Positions 17,877-26,592 are shown, counted from the stretch's first letter. The stretch is 64,000 nucleotides of DNA from Faecalibacterium sp. (GCA_022652735.1 JALCRP010000005.1:56181-120180), one strand, 5' to 3'. The notes: generated by a model not told the origin, from the sequence alone. Numbers and translations are program-made.

Positions 17877-18584
17877 TTATTTTAAGGGGGATTTTGCAAT
17901 TTTTCCGCCATTGCGGGGATATTGAGGCGCGCTTTGCGAAATCTTTTTGCATACAATCAGCGTCCGTTCGTCGCCGTTCGGCAGCTTGCCGCAAATCAGG
18001 GAGGCTTCTCCCCCGCCCAATTTCCGAATAGCGCCGCCCGCCGCCGCCAGCTCCTCTTTGCCGGAAGCGCCCTTCATCGCCAAAAACCGCCCGCCCACTT
18101 TCACAAGCGGCAAACAATATTCGGCCAGAACCGGCAGCGCGGCCACGGCGCGCGCGCAGGCCACATCAAATGCCTCACGCCACTGTTTGCGCGCGGCCTC
18201 TTCGGCGCGCTCCTTTACCACCTGCACATCGGTTAGGCCAAGCAGCGCACATGCCTGCTCCAAAAAAGCAACCCGTTTGCCCGTCGGCTCCATCAGCGTG
18301 AGCGCAAGCTCAGGCTTATAAAGTTTTGCCACGATGCCCGGGAATCCCGCCCCGGTGCCTACATCGACGAGGCTGCCGGACACCTCGGGCCGCGCGGCGA
18401 GCAAAAGGCTATCGACAAAGTGTTTGTCTTCGATGCCTTCAGGGTCTGTGATCGCGGTAAGATTTACCTTTTCGTTATACTCCACTAAAAAGGCCGCATA
18501 GCGATCCAGTGCATCCAGCTGGGCGCCGGACAAAGTGATTCCTTCGGCGGCGCACTTTGCTTCGAGCCGATTTTTATCAATCAT
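17877..18584 (-). CDS. rsmG: 16S rRNA (guanine527-N7)-methyltransferase
   Basis: GidB/RsmG methyltransferase that modifies G527 of 16S rRNA using SAM; loss can give low-level streptomycin resistance. The motif I region is LVDVGTGAGFPGI and the later catalytic segment is CARAVAALPVLAEYCLPL. The ATG at 18584 (MIDKNRLEA) has GAGGA before it and gives 235 residues, normal for the family. An ATG 28 codons earlier would translate through the parS-like site and is rejected. Confidence 0.93.
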   Translation of the reverse strand: MIDKNRLEAKCAAEGITLSGAQLDALDRYAAFLVEYNEKVNLTAITDPEGIEDKHFVDSLLLAARPEVSGSLVDVGTGAGFPGIVAKLYKPELALTLMEPTGKRVAFLEQACALLGLTDVQVVKERAEEAARKQWREAFDVACARAVAALPVLAEYCLPLVKVGGRFLAMKGASGKEELAAAGGAIRKLGGGEASLICGKLPNGDERTLIVCKKISQSAPQYPRNGGKIAKSPLK

Positions 18585-18605
18585 GTTTTTCCTCGCTTTC
18601 CGTAA

Positions 18606-18621
18606 TGTTCCATGTGGAACA
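18606..18621. promoter_or_regulatory. degenerate parS-like palindrome
   Basis: TGTTCCATGTGGAACA differs from the palindromic parS at one central base. It lies 22 bases upstream of rsmG, on the other side of noc from the perfect site. Confidence 0.6.
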
Positions 18622-18636
18622 TTTTTGAGGCGGCGC

Positions 18637-18683
18637 AAAAGGCCTGCCGCCAAAGCAGCGCTTTTCATGCCACGGCGGCAGGC
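18637..18683 (-). terminator. terminator after the YbaK/ProX gene
   Basis: GCCTGCCGCC and GGCGGCAGGC form a 10-bp GC stem, followed on the minus strand by CTTTTG. It is 26 bases past the stop. Confidence 0.65.
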
Positions 18684-18708
18684 TGTTTCAAAGCATTTAT
18701 GCGGCCGG

Positions 18709-19254
18709 TCAAGCTTCCCCTGTCAAATGCACAAAGGTCGGCGTATGGTGCACGGCCGGCAAAAAGATATTCAGCAAATCAGCCGTCTTGAGCTTGAGGC
18801 TGGAGGTGTTGATGCAGGGGTGGCAGGAAAAGTATTCCTCGCCTTTCAAATCTTCATCCATCAATAAGCGCACGGCGCTGCCTATATCGTTCATCAAGCC
18901 CATTACGGAAACCGAGCCGGGCGTGATGTCGAGATACTTTTCCATCCACGCGGGCGAAGCAAACGAAAGCCGCGCAATGCCAAGCTGGCCCGAAAGTTCT
19001 TTTGTCTTAAAGGGTTTATCTCCCGGCATCGTCAGCAAATAGAATTCCGTTTGCTGGCGGTTGCAGAGAAACAGATTTTTACAGATGGGTGTGCCAAGGC
19101 AGGCGTCAATCTCGTGGCAATGCTCCATCGTATCGGCGGCGGCATGGTCAGTACGAAAAAACGGAATGCCAAGCGCATCCAATTTATCGTAGGTACGTAT
19201 TTCTTTTGGTAATCTGCCCGCACAATCCTCAGGGCGGCCTTCATATAAAACCAT
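18709..19254 (-). CDS. YbaK/ProX-type aminoacyl-tRNA deacylase
   Basis: A 181-residue editing-domain protein of the PrdX/ProX subgroup, which hydrolyses mischarged tRNA (typically Ala-tRNA-Pro). Characteristic segments are KNLFLCNRQQTEFYLLTMPGDKPFKTKEL, given in the family as the lysine-bearing active-site region, LGIARLSFAS, and GSVSVMGLMND. The N-terminal THR-type lead-in (YDKLDALGIPFFRTDH) matches PrdX. It lies between mnmG and rsmG, an unusual place for it. Confidence 0.88.
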   Translation of the reverse strand: MVLYEGRPEDCAGRLPKEIRTYDKLDALGIPFFRTDHAAADTMEHCHEIDACLGTPICKNLFLCNRQQTEFYLLTMPGDKPFKTKELSGQLGIARLSFASPAWMEKYLDITPGSVSVMGLMNDIGSAVRLLMDEDLKGEEYFSCHPCINTSSLKLKTADLLNIFLPAVHHTPTFVHLTGEA

Positions 19255-19350
19255 ATTTTATCGTATCTCCGTTATTTTCAATGTTTCTTTTTTCTATGCT
19301 AAGGCCGCAGGCAAAGCAAAAATATTTGCAGGGCCTACGCACAGCAGTTG

Positions 19351-21225
19351 TTATTCCTGCCCTTTTGCCAGCAGCGCAATGCCAAGCTGGGCAATATCCG
19401 ACGGCGAAACGCCGGGGATGCGCCCAGCCTGCCCAAGGTTTTTCGGGCGAATTTTTGTCAGCTTTTCGCGCGCCTCGAGCGTCAGGCCCAAAAGCGCCTG
19501 ATAATCGAACCCTTCCGGGATCGTCGTCGCCTCATGGCGGGCCACCTCATGGATCATGTGCTCCTGCCGCGCGATATACCCCTCATACTTGATTTCCGTG
19601 GCAATGCGCTCGGCAAGCATCGGAGTAACGCCTTCGCCGGGGCCGATCAAGCCCACAATTAGGCCATACCCGATCTCCGGGCGGCGCAGCAGCTCATACG
19701 CAATGCCGCCCTCGGCGGCAGGCGCAAGGCCGGCGGCCTCCATTGCGGCGCGCAGCTCGGCGGTTTTGACATGCGCCGCTTTCAAGCGGGCGATCTCCGC
19801 AGTTTTAACGGCCTGTGTCGCCTGATAACGCGCCCAGCGATCGTCCTGCACAAGGCCATATTCCCGGCCGATCGGCGTCAGGCGCTCGTCGGCGTTATCC
19901 TGCCGCAGGGTCAGGCGGTATTCGCTGCGGCTCGTCATCATGCGGTAAGGGTCCATCACACCTTTGGTCACAAGATCATCGACGAGCGTACCAAGGTAGC
20001 TGGAATGTCGCGGCAGGATCAGCTGGCTTTTGCCCAGCGCACCGCGCGCGGCGTTCAGGCCCGCAAGCAGGCCCTGCGCGGCGGCTTCCTCATAGCCGGA
20101 AGTGCCGTTAAACTGCCCGGCGCCGTACAGCCCCTTTACCACTTTCGATTCCAGCGTCGGCTCCATGCTCGTAGGGTCAACGCAATCGTATTCGATGGCG
20201 TAGGCCGGGCGCAAAATCTCGAGATGCTCAAACCCGACGATGCTGTGATAAAAAGCGTTCTGCACATCCTCGGGCAGGCTGCTGGAAGCGCCCTGCAAGT
20301 ACATTTCCTCGGTGTTTTCGCCGCAAGGCTCCACAAAGATGGGGTGACGATCCTTGCCGGAAAAACGCACGACTTTATCCTCGATGGAGGGGCAGTAGCG
20401 CGGGCCGACGCCCTCAATCATACCGCCGTACAGCGGGCTGCGCCGGATATTATCGAGAATGATTTTGTGCGTAGCGGGGTTTGTATAGGCGATAAAACAA
20501 TCGACCTTATTATGCATCGGCGCATCCGTCAAAAAGCTGAAGGGCTGCAGCTCGCAATCAGCGTCGCCGGGCTGGCGCTCGAGCTTAGAAAAATCAATGC
20601 TGCGCTTATGTACGCGCGCCGGTGTGCCGGTTTTGAACCGGCGCAGCGGCAGGCCGGCGGCTTTCAAGCTCTCGGTCAGCTCCTGGGCGGCATGCATGCC
20701 GTCCGGGCCGGACCAATACCACGCATCGCCCACAAAAATTTTGCCGCCGAGGTTTGTGCCGGTGGCCAGCACAACGCATTTTGCGCCGTACTCGCCGTGT
20801 AGCTGCGTAACAATGCCTTTCACGCGGCCGTTTTCCACCTCGATGGCGCTAACCTCTGCCTGATGAATGGCGAGGCCGGGCGTCATTTCGAGAGCATGCT
20901 TCATATACATGTGATAGCGTTTGCGGTCGGTTTGGACGCGCAGCGCATGCACGGCCGGGCCTTTGCCTTTATTGAGCATACGGCTTTGCAGGTAGGTTGC
21001 ATCCGCGGCAAGGCCCATCACGCCGCCCAGCGCATCCAGCTCACGCACCAAAGTGCCCTTAGCCGTGCCGCCGATCGACGGGTTGCACGGCATATTGCCG
21101 ATGGCGTCAAGGCTCATCGTAAAGACAGCGGTTTTGGCGCCCAGCATCGCGGCGGCGTGTGCGGCCTCAATGCCGGCGTGGCCTGCGCCGATCACGATCA
21201 CATCATAATCCCCAAGATGATTCAT
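19351..21225 (-). CDS. mnmG: tRNA uridine 5-carboxymethylaminomethyl modification enzyme MnmG
   Basis: FAD-dependent enzyme (GidA, 624 residues) that with MnmE makes the cmnm5 modification at tRNA wobble U34. N-terminal dinucleotide motif VIGAGHAGIEAA (residues 11-22). Signatures GPRYCPSIEDKV and GQFNGTSGYEEAAAQGL are intact. It follows mnmE by 40 bases. Confidence 0.97.
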   Translation of the reverse strand: MNHLGDYDVIVIGAGHAGIEAAHAAAMLGAKTAVFTMSLDAIGNMPCNPSIGGTAKGTLVRELDALGGVMGLAADATYLQSRMLNKGKGPAVHALRVQTDRKRYHMYMKHALEMTPGLAIHQAEVSAIEVENGRVKGIVTQLHGEYGAKCVVLATGTNLGGKIFVGDAWYWSGPDGMHAAQELTESLKAAGLPLRRFKTGTPARVHKRSIDFSKLERQPGDADCELQPFSFLTDAPMHNKVDCFIAYTNPATHKIILDNIRRSPLYGGMIEGVGPRYCPSIEDKVVRFSGKDRHPIFVEPCGENTEEMYLQGASSSLPEDVQNAFYHSIVGFEHLEILRPAYAIEYDCVDPTSMEPTLESKVVKGLYGAGQFNGTSGYEEAAAQGLLAGLNAARGALGKSQLILPRHSSYLGTLVDDLVTKGVMDPYRMMTSRSEYRLTLRQDNADERLTPIGREYGLVQDDRWARYQATQAVKTAEIARLKAAHVKTAELRAAMEAAGLAPAAEGGIAYELLRRPEIGYGLIVGLIGPGEGVTPMLAERIATEIKYEGYIARQEHMIHEVARHEATTIPEGFDYQALLGLTLEAREKLTKIRPKNLGQAGRIPGVSPSDIAQLGIALLAKGQE

Positions 21226-21265
21226 ACTGTTTTCCCTCTATCTTTTCCGCGGGGCGGCGAAGCCT

Positions 21266-22642
21266 TTATTTCCCCACGCAAAAATTCTCAAACACCTTTT
21301 CGATCACGGCCTCTGTGGCGTTTTCGCCCGTCAGGCTGTACAGCGCTTCCAGCGCATCGTCGACGCAGACGGAAACTGCATCCAGCCCAAAGCCGCCCTT
21401 TACCGCATCCAGCGCCGCGGCCAGCGCGCCGCGCGCCCGCACGGCGGCGGAAAGCTGGCGCTGATTTTCCAGCGCCGCGGCATGCGGGTCCAGCTGCGCC
21501 GTGTGCAGCAGCTCGGCCACCGCGCGCGTAATATCGGCCCGTGCCGCCGGCTCGCGGCAGCAAACTTTCAACACTGTGGCGAAATCTGGTTGAATGTTTT
21601 TTGCGTCAAAGCGCTGCGGCACATCCTCTTTGTTAATCAGGGCGATCGCCGGCTTTCCGCGGCAGGCCTCGGCCAAGCGGAAATCCTCTTCCGTGATGGC
21701 CTCGCCGCCATCGAACACGGCCAAAATTAGCCCCGCCTCGGCAAGCTTTTGCCAGCTGCGGCGGATGCCCTCGGCCTCGATCTTATCTGCCGTATCATGC
21801 ACCCCGGCCGTATCAAACAAGTTCAGCCGAATATCGCCCAGCGTCACGGCCTGCTCGACCACATCGCGCGTCGTGCCGGCCACCGGCGTAACAATCGCGC
21901 GGTCGAACCCGGCCAAAAGATTCAAAAGCGTCGATTTGCCTGCGTTCGGGCGGCCGACAATGGCGCAATCCACGCCTTCGCGCAGCACGGCGCCCGCATC
22001 ATACCGGGCAATCAGCCCGGCCAGTACGGCCTCGCTTTCGGAAAGCGTCTGCCATAACGCCTCGTCGCCCAGCGCGGGCACATCCTCTTCGGGATAATCC
22101 ACCCACGCCGTAAGGTGTGCCTGCAAATCGGTAAGGCGGGCCTGCTGTGCTGCAATAGCCTTAGCCAGTGCCCCTTCCAGCTGGGCATGTGCCAGCGCCG
22201 CGCCCTGCCGGCCGCTCGCTGAAATCAACTGCATCACGGCCTCGGCCTGCGTCAGGCTCATTTTTCCGTTCATCAGCGCGCGGCGCGTATATTCGCCGGG
22301 GCCTGCCGGCACAGCGCCGGCCTCGATCGCCGCCTCGACCACCTGCGCGGCCACGGCCGAACCGCCGTGGCACGAAAGCTCCACTACATCTTCGCCGGTA
22401 TAAGAGTGCGGCGCACGGAAAAACAGCGCAACGCCGTCGTCAAACGCCTCGCTGCGCCGCACAAAATGCCCATACAGGGCCGTATAGCCGCGCGCGGCGG
22501 CCACTTTTTTTTCGGAATGAAACGGGGCGAACACCTTTGCCGCCACAGCAAAGCTCTCCGGCCCGGAAAGGCGTATTACCGCGATCCCGGCTGCGCCGGG
22601 CGCCGTCGCAATGGCGCAGATTGTCGTTTGCTGTACCGACAT
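21266..22642 (-). CDS. mnmE: tRNA modification GTPase MnmE
   Basis: Partner of MnmG (458 residues). The N-terminal tetrahydrofolate-binding domain begins at TICAIATAPG. The G domain has G1 GRPNAGKST, the switch region TTRDVVEQ, DTAG and NKED. The C-terminal catalytic motif CVGK ends the protein. The start at 22642 has GGGAGGGG before it; a start 34 codons upstream is rejected. Its promoter region holds two DnaA boxes. Confidence 0.97.
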   Translation of the reverse strand: MSVQQTTICAIATAPGAAGIAVIRLSGPESFAVAAKVFAPFHSEKKVAAARGYTALYGHFVRRSEAFDDGVALFFRAPHSYTGEDVVELSCHGGSAVAAQVVEAAIEAGAVPAGPGEYTRRALMNGKMSLTQAEAVMQLISASGRQGAALAHAQLEGALAKAIAAQQARLTDLQAHLTAWVDYPEEDVPALGDEALWQTLSESEAVLAGLIARYDAGAVLREGVDCAIVGRPNAGKSTLLNLLAGFDRAIVTPVAGTTRDVVEQAVTLGDIRLNLFDTAGVHDTADKIEAEGIRRSWQKLAEAGLILAVFDGGEAITEEDFRLAEACRGKPAIALINKEDVPQRFDAKNIQPDFATVLKVCCREPAARADITRAVAELLHTAQLDPHAAALENQRQLSAAVRARGALAAALDAVKGGFGLDAVSVCVDDALEALYSLTGENATEAVIEKVFENFCVGK

Positions 22643-22749
22643 CGGTTTTCCCCTCCCTTTGGGCCGCCCGGCTTTTTGCCGGCAGCCCTGCTTTTTTGTG
22701 GCCGCGTCCGGCGGGCCAAAGCCCGCCCACAGCCAAACCTGCAATAGGG

Positions 22750-22803
22750 ATTATACCATGCCTGCGGCAGCTTTTCCACAATCCGGCCGCCGCGTGTGGA
22801 AAA
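22750..22803 (-). promoter_or_regulatory. mnmE promoter with inverted DnaA-box pair
   Basis: A minus-strand -10 TATAAT (22750-22755) and -35 TGGAAA (22773-22778) are 17 bp apart. The -35 lies inside a DnaA box, TTTTCCACA (22772-22780, plus strand), and a second box in inverse orientation, TGTGGAAAA, is at 22795-22803. Confidence 0.65.
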
Positions 22804-22821
22804 GTTTACCCCTAAAATGGC

Positions 22822-22854
22822 AAAAACCCCCAAGCCAAAAGGCTCGAGGGTTTT
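22822..22854 (-). terminator. minus-strand terminator upstream of mnmE
   Basis: The minus strand reads AAAACCCTCGAGCC-TTTT-GGCTTGGGGGTTTTT, a 14-bp stem with two G-U pairs that appear only in the minus-strand RNA, followed by T5. It lies 300 bases beyond the jag terminator, so something other than jag may end here. Confidence 0.75.
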
Positions 22855-23150
22855 CGCCGTTAGAAAATGGTAGAGAGAGAAAAAAGGAAATGTCAAAAGA
22901 AGAATGTGCGCTGCCCGGTGTAGTGGGCGCGCGGGAATCGGCAGCTTCGTGCCGGTTCTAATACTATTACGAGCAGATCTGCCGTGATATTGCAAAAAAA
23001 GAAAAGATTTTTTGCTTTTTTATTTTGTGCAAAGGCAAGCCGCCTTCGGCCGAAAAGCCGCAAAGGCCTTTTCATCGTAGACGCAGACAAAGGCAGGCAG
23101 GCGCAGCAGCTCTTAGTGAGAAAACCACAAAGCCTTTTCGCAGTAGGCGC
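22855..23150. other. structured intergenic segment between jag and mnmE
   Basis: No protein gene is supported. On the plus strand GAATCGGCA-GCTTCG-TGCCGGTTC (22935-22958) is a 9-bp hairpin with one G-U pair. It is followed by the palindrome GCAGATCTGC, and later by an A/T stem GCAAAAAA/TTTTTTGC with T6. Terminators at both ends suggest a possible untranslated transcript, of unknown strand. Confidence 0.4.
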
Positions 23151-23186
23151 AAAAAAGCGGCCACAGCATTTTGCCGCTGCGGCCGC
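23151..23186 (-). terminator. terminator of the rpmH-jag operon
   Basis: The minus strand reads GCGGCCGCAGC, a GGCAAAAT loop and GCTGTGGCCGC, then TTTTTT, about 30 bases after jag. Confidence 0.85.
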
Positions 23187-23214
23187 CCAAACTTTTTCTT
23201 TTGCTCGTCTGCTT

Positions 23215-24279
23215 TTACAGATCAATTTTGCCGAAGCCGAAATCAGAAAAATCATCCACATGCTCGGTACGCTTCGGGGCGACGGGCGCTGCCTCATCGA
23301 CGGTGCGCGTCTCAAAGTTGCGTTCCGGCACACCGGAAGGCCGCGGGCCATGCGAATAGCCGCCGCGGTTCGGGCCGCGGTCGCTGTGGTCGCCATGATA
23401 GCCGCCGCTGCGTGGCCCGCGATAACCGCCGCGGTTCGGGCCGCGGCCACCGTTGCCGTGGAAGCTGCGGCCGCCATCCGGCCGGCCGTGGCGCTCGGTT
23501 TCAGGCGGCTCGGTGCTGGCATCGGGCGCGGTAGAATAGATCACCACGCGGCGATCTTTGCCCTCGCCTTTGCTCTCGCTGCGCAGGCCATCCATCGCCG
23601 TAACGGCCGAATGGATGATGCGGCGCTCGTAGGGATTCATCGGCTCCATCGCAAAGGCGCGGCCCGTGCGGCGCACCTTTTCGCCGATGCGCTGGGCCAG
23701 CACGGTGAGATCCTGCTCACGCTTGCCGCGATAGCCCGCCACATCAAGGCCCAGCTTCACGTAATCGCCTTCCATGCGGTTGGCGACGAGGCTGCCCAGA
23801 TAGGAAAGGCTTTCCATCGTCTCGCCGCGGCGGCCGATCAGCGCGCCAAGCTCTTCGCCCTCCACCTTTACGATGGTGGCTTCGCCCTTTTGAACGGCCG
23901 AAAACTTTGCGTCCGTCACGCCCATCAGGCCGGCGATCTGCTCGAGATATTCGACAGCCGCGCGCACTTTGGCGTTTTGAGAAAGATCAATGGGCACTTC
24001 GGCTTCATTGGCCGGGGCGGCCTTTGCGGGCGCAGCCGCAGGGGCTGCTTTTTCCGCTTTGGGGGCGGCGGGCTGCTGTTTTGCGGGTGCAGCCGGGGCA
24101 TCCGGCTCGGTAACGGTTACTTTTACGCGGGCCGGGATCGTCTTGAACAGTTTTTTTGCCGGGAAGTCGATCACTTCATAGCTGACGTTGATTTCGTCGG
24201 CAGAAACGCCCAACTCCGCACAGCCGGCCGCATAGGCTTCCTCGACGGTTTTGCCTGTAGATTCCACTTCTCGTGTCAT
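23215..24279 (-). CDS. jag: Jag/KhpB RNA-binding protein with RGG-like tail
   Basis: SpoIIIJ-associated RNA-binding protein (354 residues). Jag_N domain at 1-55 (STGKTVEEAYAAGCAELG); Ala/Lys/Pro linker at about 60-95; KH domain near 130-180 with the GRRGETM loop; R3H domain near 185-245 with the signature PMNPYERRIIH. The last 100 residues are a Gly/Arg/Tyr-rich tail with repeats such as RGPNRGGY, not part of the usual 200-250 residue Jag. KhpB with KhpA acts as a global RNA chaperone in Firmicutes. It starts four bases after the yidC stop. Confidence 0.92.
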   Translation of the reverse strand: MTREVESTGKTVEEAYAAGCAELGVSADEINVSYEVIDFPAKKLFKTIPARVKVTVTEPDAPAAPAKQQPAAPKAEKAAPAAAPAKAAPANEAEVPIDLSQNAKVRAAVEYLEQIAGLMGVTDAKFSAVQKGEATIVKVEGEELGALIGRRGETMESLSYLGSLVANRMEGDYVKLGLDVAGYRGKREQDLTVLAQRIGEKVRRTGRAFAMEPMNPYERRIIHSAVTAMDGLRSESKGEGKDRRVVIYSTAPDASTEPPETERHGRPDGGRSFHGNGGRGPNRGGYRGPRSGGYHGDHSDRGPNRGGYSHGPRPSGVPERNFETRTVDEAAPVAPKRTEHVDDFSDFGFGKIDL

Positions 24280-24283
24280 AACT

Positions 24284-25399
24284 TTATTCCTCCTCGCCGT
24301 GATATTCTTTGCCGTTCAGCATCATGGGATGCTCCGCAGCGTTATTCTGTGCTTCCAGCTCCGCAAGGGGTACCGTGCGTTCGTCTTTGTACTTTTCGGC
24401 ATCCAGCTGGCGCGCAAGCTCCAAGCGGCGCTTATTCATTTCGCTGGCGGAAACGTTGTGCTCCACCATTTTGCCCGTCTGTGGGTCGATTTCATGCACT
24501 GTGGTGTCCTTAACGCCGTGACGCTGCTGCTTTTTCTTCAGCTCGATCTCGGCCATCACCTGTGCCTTGACCTTTTCCGGGTCATACATGCGGCGCATGA
24601 TCTCGCTTTGGGCAGTCATCACAATGTTAGAGATGGTGTAGTACAGAGAGAACGCCACCGGCACGGTAAAGCCGAAGTACACGAACATCAGCGGCATGGC
24701 ATACATCATGATCTTCATGCTGCCCTGCATCTGCTGGCCCGAGGCCTTCATGGAAATGTGCGTAGAAAGGAACATCGTAATCAAAGAAAGGATCGGGAAC
24801 ACCAAAAGGGGCAGCGCCGCAGGCGCCAAGCTCAGCTGCGGCACCTGCGTCAAATCGATGCCGAAAAAGTTCATGTGGCCCGCAAACTCGGTAATATTTG
24901 CCAGCTCTGTCGCGTTGAACACCGAAGTAACCGTCGTATCGCCCGTAAGCACGGCCGTGATAACTTTCGTGCTCAGGGTGAAATCGGCAACCTTTGTGCC
25001 AAGCGCCGTCGCGGCAAGCTCCATGCTGGCCGTCGTCACATGCAAAATGCGCTGCAGCGGGCGATACACAACATCCAAAACGCCGAACATTACAAAGAAG
25101 TTCAAGAACATCGGCAGGCAGCCGCTCATCGGGTTATAGCCGAAATCCTGCTGGAGCTTGGTCAGCTCCTCCTGCTGCTTTTCCTGATTCTTGGCGTACT
25201 TTTTCTGGATGTCGGCCACCATCGGCTGGAAAGCCGACATCTTGGCCATATTTTTTTGCTGGCTGATGGAAAGCGGGATACTAATCAAGCGGATCAGCAG
25301 CGTGAACAGGATAATATCCCATCCGTAGTTCGGGATCAGCTTGTAGATCCATTCCATCACGTACCCGAGCGGGGTTCCGAGGATGTAAAAAAGTGTCAT
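24284..25399 (-). CDS. yidC: membrane protein insertase YidC (SpoIIIJ/OxaA)
   Basis: Inserts and folds membrane proteins, alone or with SecYEG (371 residues). Begins MTLFYILGTPLGYVMEWIYKL, then the YidC/Oxa1 core with a cytosolic coiled coil (KYAKNQEKQQEELTKLQQ) and five membrane segments. The C-terminal tail is charged. The start at 25399 is preceded by AAAGGA; an ATG 33 codons earlier is not in family alignment range. Position between yidD and jag is canonical. Confidence 0.95.
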   Translation of the reverse strand: MTLFYILGTPLGYVMEWIYKLIPNYGWDIILFTLLIRLISIPLSISQQKNMAKMSAFQPMVADIQKKYAKNQEKQQEELTKLQQDFGYNPMSGCLPMFLNFFVMFGVLDVVYRPLQRILHVTTASMELAATALGTKVADFTLSTKVITAVLTGDTTVTSVFNATELANITEFAGHMNFFGIDLTQVPQLSLAPAALPLLVFPILSLITMFLSTHISMKASGQQMQGSMKIMMYAMPLMFVYFGFTVPVAFSLYYTISNIVMTAQSEIMRRMYDPEKVKAQVMAEIELKKKQQRHGVKDTTVHEIDPQTGKMVEHNVSASEMNKRRLELARQLDAEKYKDERTVPLAELEAQNNAAEHPMMLNGKEYHGEEE

Positions 25400-25533
25400 G
25401 CTCGTTTTTCCTTTCGCCCCGTCTGCGCACAGGGCTAAAATTTTTATTGTAGGACGCGCGGCGGCGCAGAAAGAGGGCGCCGGCGTCACGAGTAGCAAAA
25501 TTTTGGGTATGTGGCCATACGCGGCACAATGGC

Positions 25534-25833
25534 CTAATGCCTGCCGCGGAAAGCGGGATGCAGGATGCGTTTAGGGTTTGTCCATTTTCCGGCCTCGGGC
25601 ACAGGGTCGTATCCCCAGCGGCCAAAAGGATTACAGCGCAGGATGCGCCATACGGCCAAAAGGCCGCCCTTTAGGCATCCGTGGAGGCGGATGGCTTCCA
25701 TCGCATACACACTGCAAGTGGGCGTAAAGCGGCAATGATGGCCAAGCGCCGGGCTGATGTGGCTTTTGTAAAAACGGATCGGCGCAATCAAGCATTGCCG
25801 CGCCGCGGCCCGCAGCATATCCCAGCCGTGCAT
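25534..25833 (-). CDS. yidD: membrane protein insertion efficiency factor YidD
   Basis: A 99-residue small protein with the family core FYKSHISPALGHHCRFTPTC and SVYAMEAI, and the Cys pair that marks YidD. It helps YidC-dependent insertion. Its ATG lies three bases past the rnpA stop and has no clear ribosome binding site, so coupling is likely. An in-frame ATG five codons later is an alternative start. Confidence 0.92.
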   Translation of the reverse strand: MHGWDMLRAAARQCLIAPIRFYKSHISPALGHHCRFTPTCSVYAMEAIRLHGCLKGGLLAVWRILRCNPFGRWGYDPVPEAGKWTNPKRILHPAFRGRH

Positions 25834-25836
25834 GGC

Positions 25837-26304
25837 TTATACGGCAGGGGGCTGGCCTGCGGCGTTTGCCGCCGCCTGCGAAGCCCTTTGCGGCGCGTTT
25901 GCCGTGCGGCCATCCGCCGGTGCGGCTTGCCCGCAAAGCGCCGCCGAGGCCTCTGTTCCGCCTTCTGCGGCCTTATCCGGCAGGCCTGCCTGCGCCAACA
26001 GGCGCGCCACGGCAATACTTAACACGGTGCTTTTCACATGCGGCGTACGGCCGCGCGCCACAAACACGAGATCATAGCCGCCGATGTCGAGGGGCAGATG
26101 CTCCGCGATGGCGGCGCGCATCACGCGCCGGGCACGGTTGCGATCCACGGCATGGCCGATCTTTTTCGTAGCCGTCAGGCCGACGCGCGTATGCCGGGCG
26201 CGCGTTTTCAGCACATAAAGCACCAGCTGCGGATGCACATACGATTTCCCGCGCGCATACACGCGGCTGAATTCGCCGTTGCGGCACAAGGTATGATATT
26301 TCAC
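25837..26304 (-). CDS. rnpA: ribonuclease P protein component
   Basis: Protein subunit of RNase P, which matures tRNA 5' ends. The start is GTG at 26304 with AAGGAGG eight bases before it. The conserved RNR-type motif is AVDRNRARRVMRAAI. The family is about 115-125 residues; this one is 155, with an Ala/Gly/Pro-rich tail of about 40 residues after position 115. It lies between rpmH and yidD, as usual. Confidence 0.93.
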   Translation of the reverse strand: MKYHTLCRNGEFSRVYARGKSYVHPQLVLYVLKTRARHTRVGLTATKKIGHAVDRNRARRVMRAAIAEHLPLDIGGYDLVFVARGRTPHVKSTVLSIAVARLLAQAGLPDKAAEGGTEASAALCGQAAPADGRTANAPQRASQAAANAAGQPPAV

Positions 26305-26457
26305 GGCGAACGCCTCCTTTTCGGGTTCTACAGGCATTATAAACAAAATAATGCCTGCCCGCAAGCGCCCCGGCCCAAAAACGCGGCCGGATGCAACAAA
26401 AGGCGACCACACGGGCCGCCTTTTTGTCTGCGCTATTTACAATTTGCTGTCTGACAA

Positions 26458-26592
26458 TCAGACGGTCAGGCTCTTGCGGCCCTTTGCACGGCGGGCATTG
26501 ATGACTTTGCGGCCGTTTTTGGTGCTCATACGCTGCAAAAAGCCATGCACACGGCTGCGCTGTGCCTTCTTGGGCTGAAAGGTTCTTTTCAT
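26458..26592 (-). CDS. rpmH: 50S ribosomal protein L34
   Basis: 44 residues beginning [18 protein letters not shown], ending GRKSLTV; a complete L34. GGAGG precedes the ATG. First gene of the leftward operon from oriC. Confidence 0.97.
   Translation of the reverse strand: MKRTFQPKKAQRSRVHGFLQRMSTKNGRKVINARRAKGRKSLTV

Noticed and set aside
22893..23522. Minus-strand open frame over the jag tail and gap
   Set aside because: Overlaps jag in another frame and crosses the jag terminator; no ribosome binding site.
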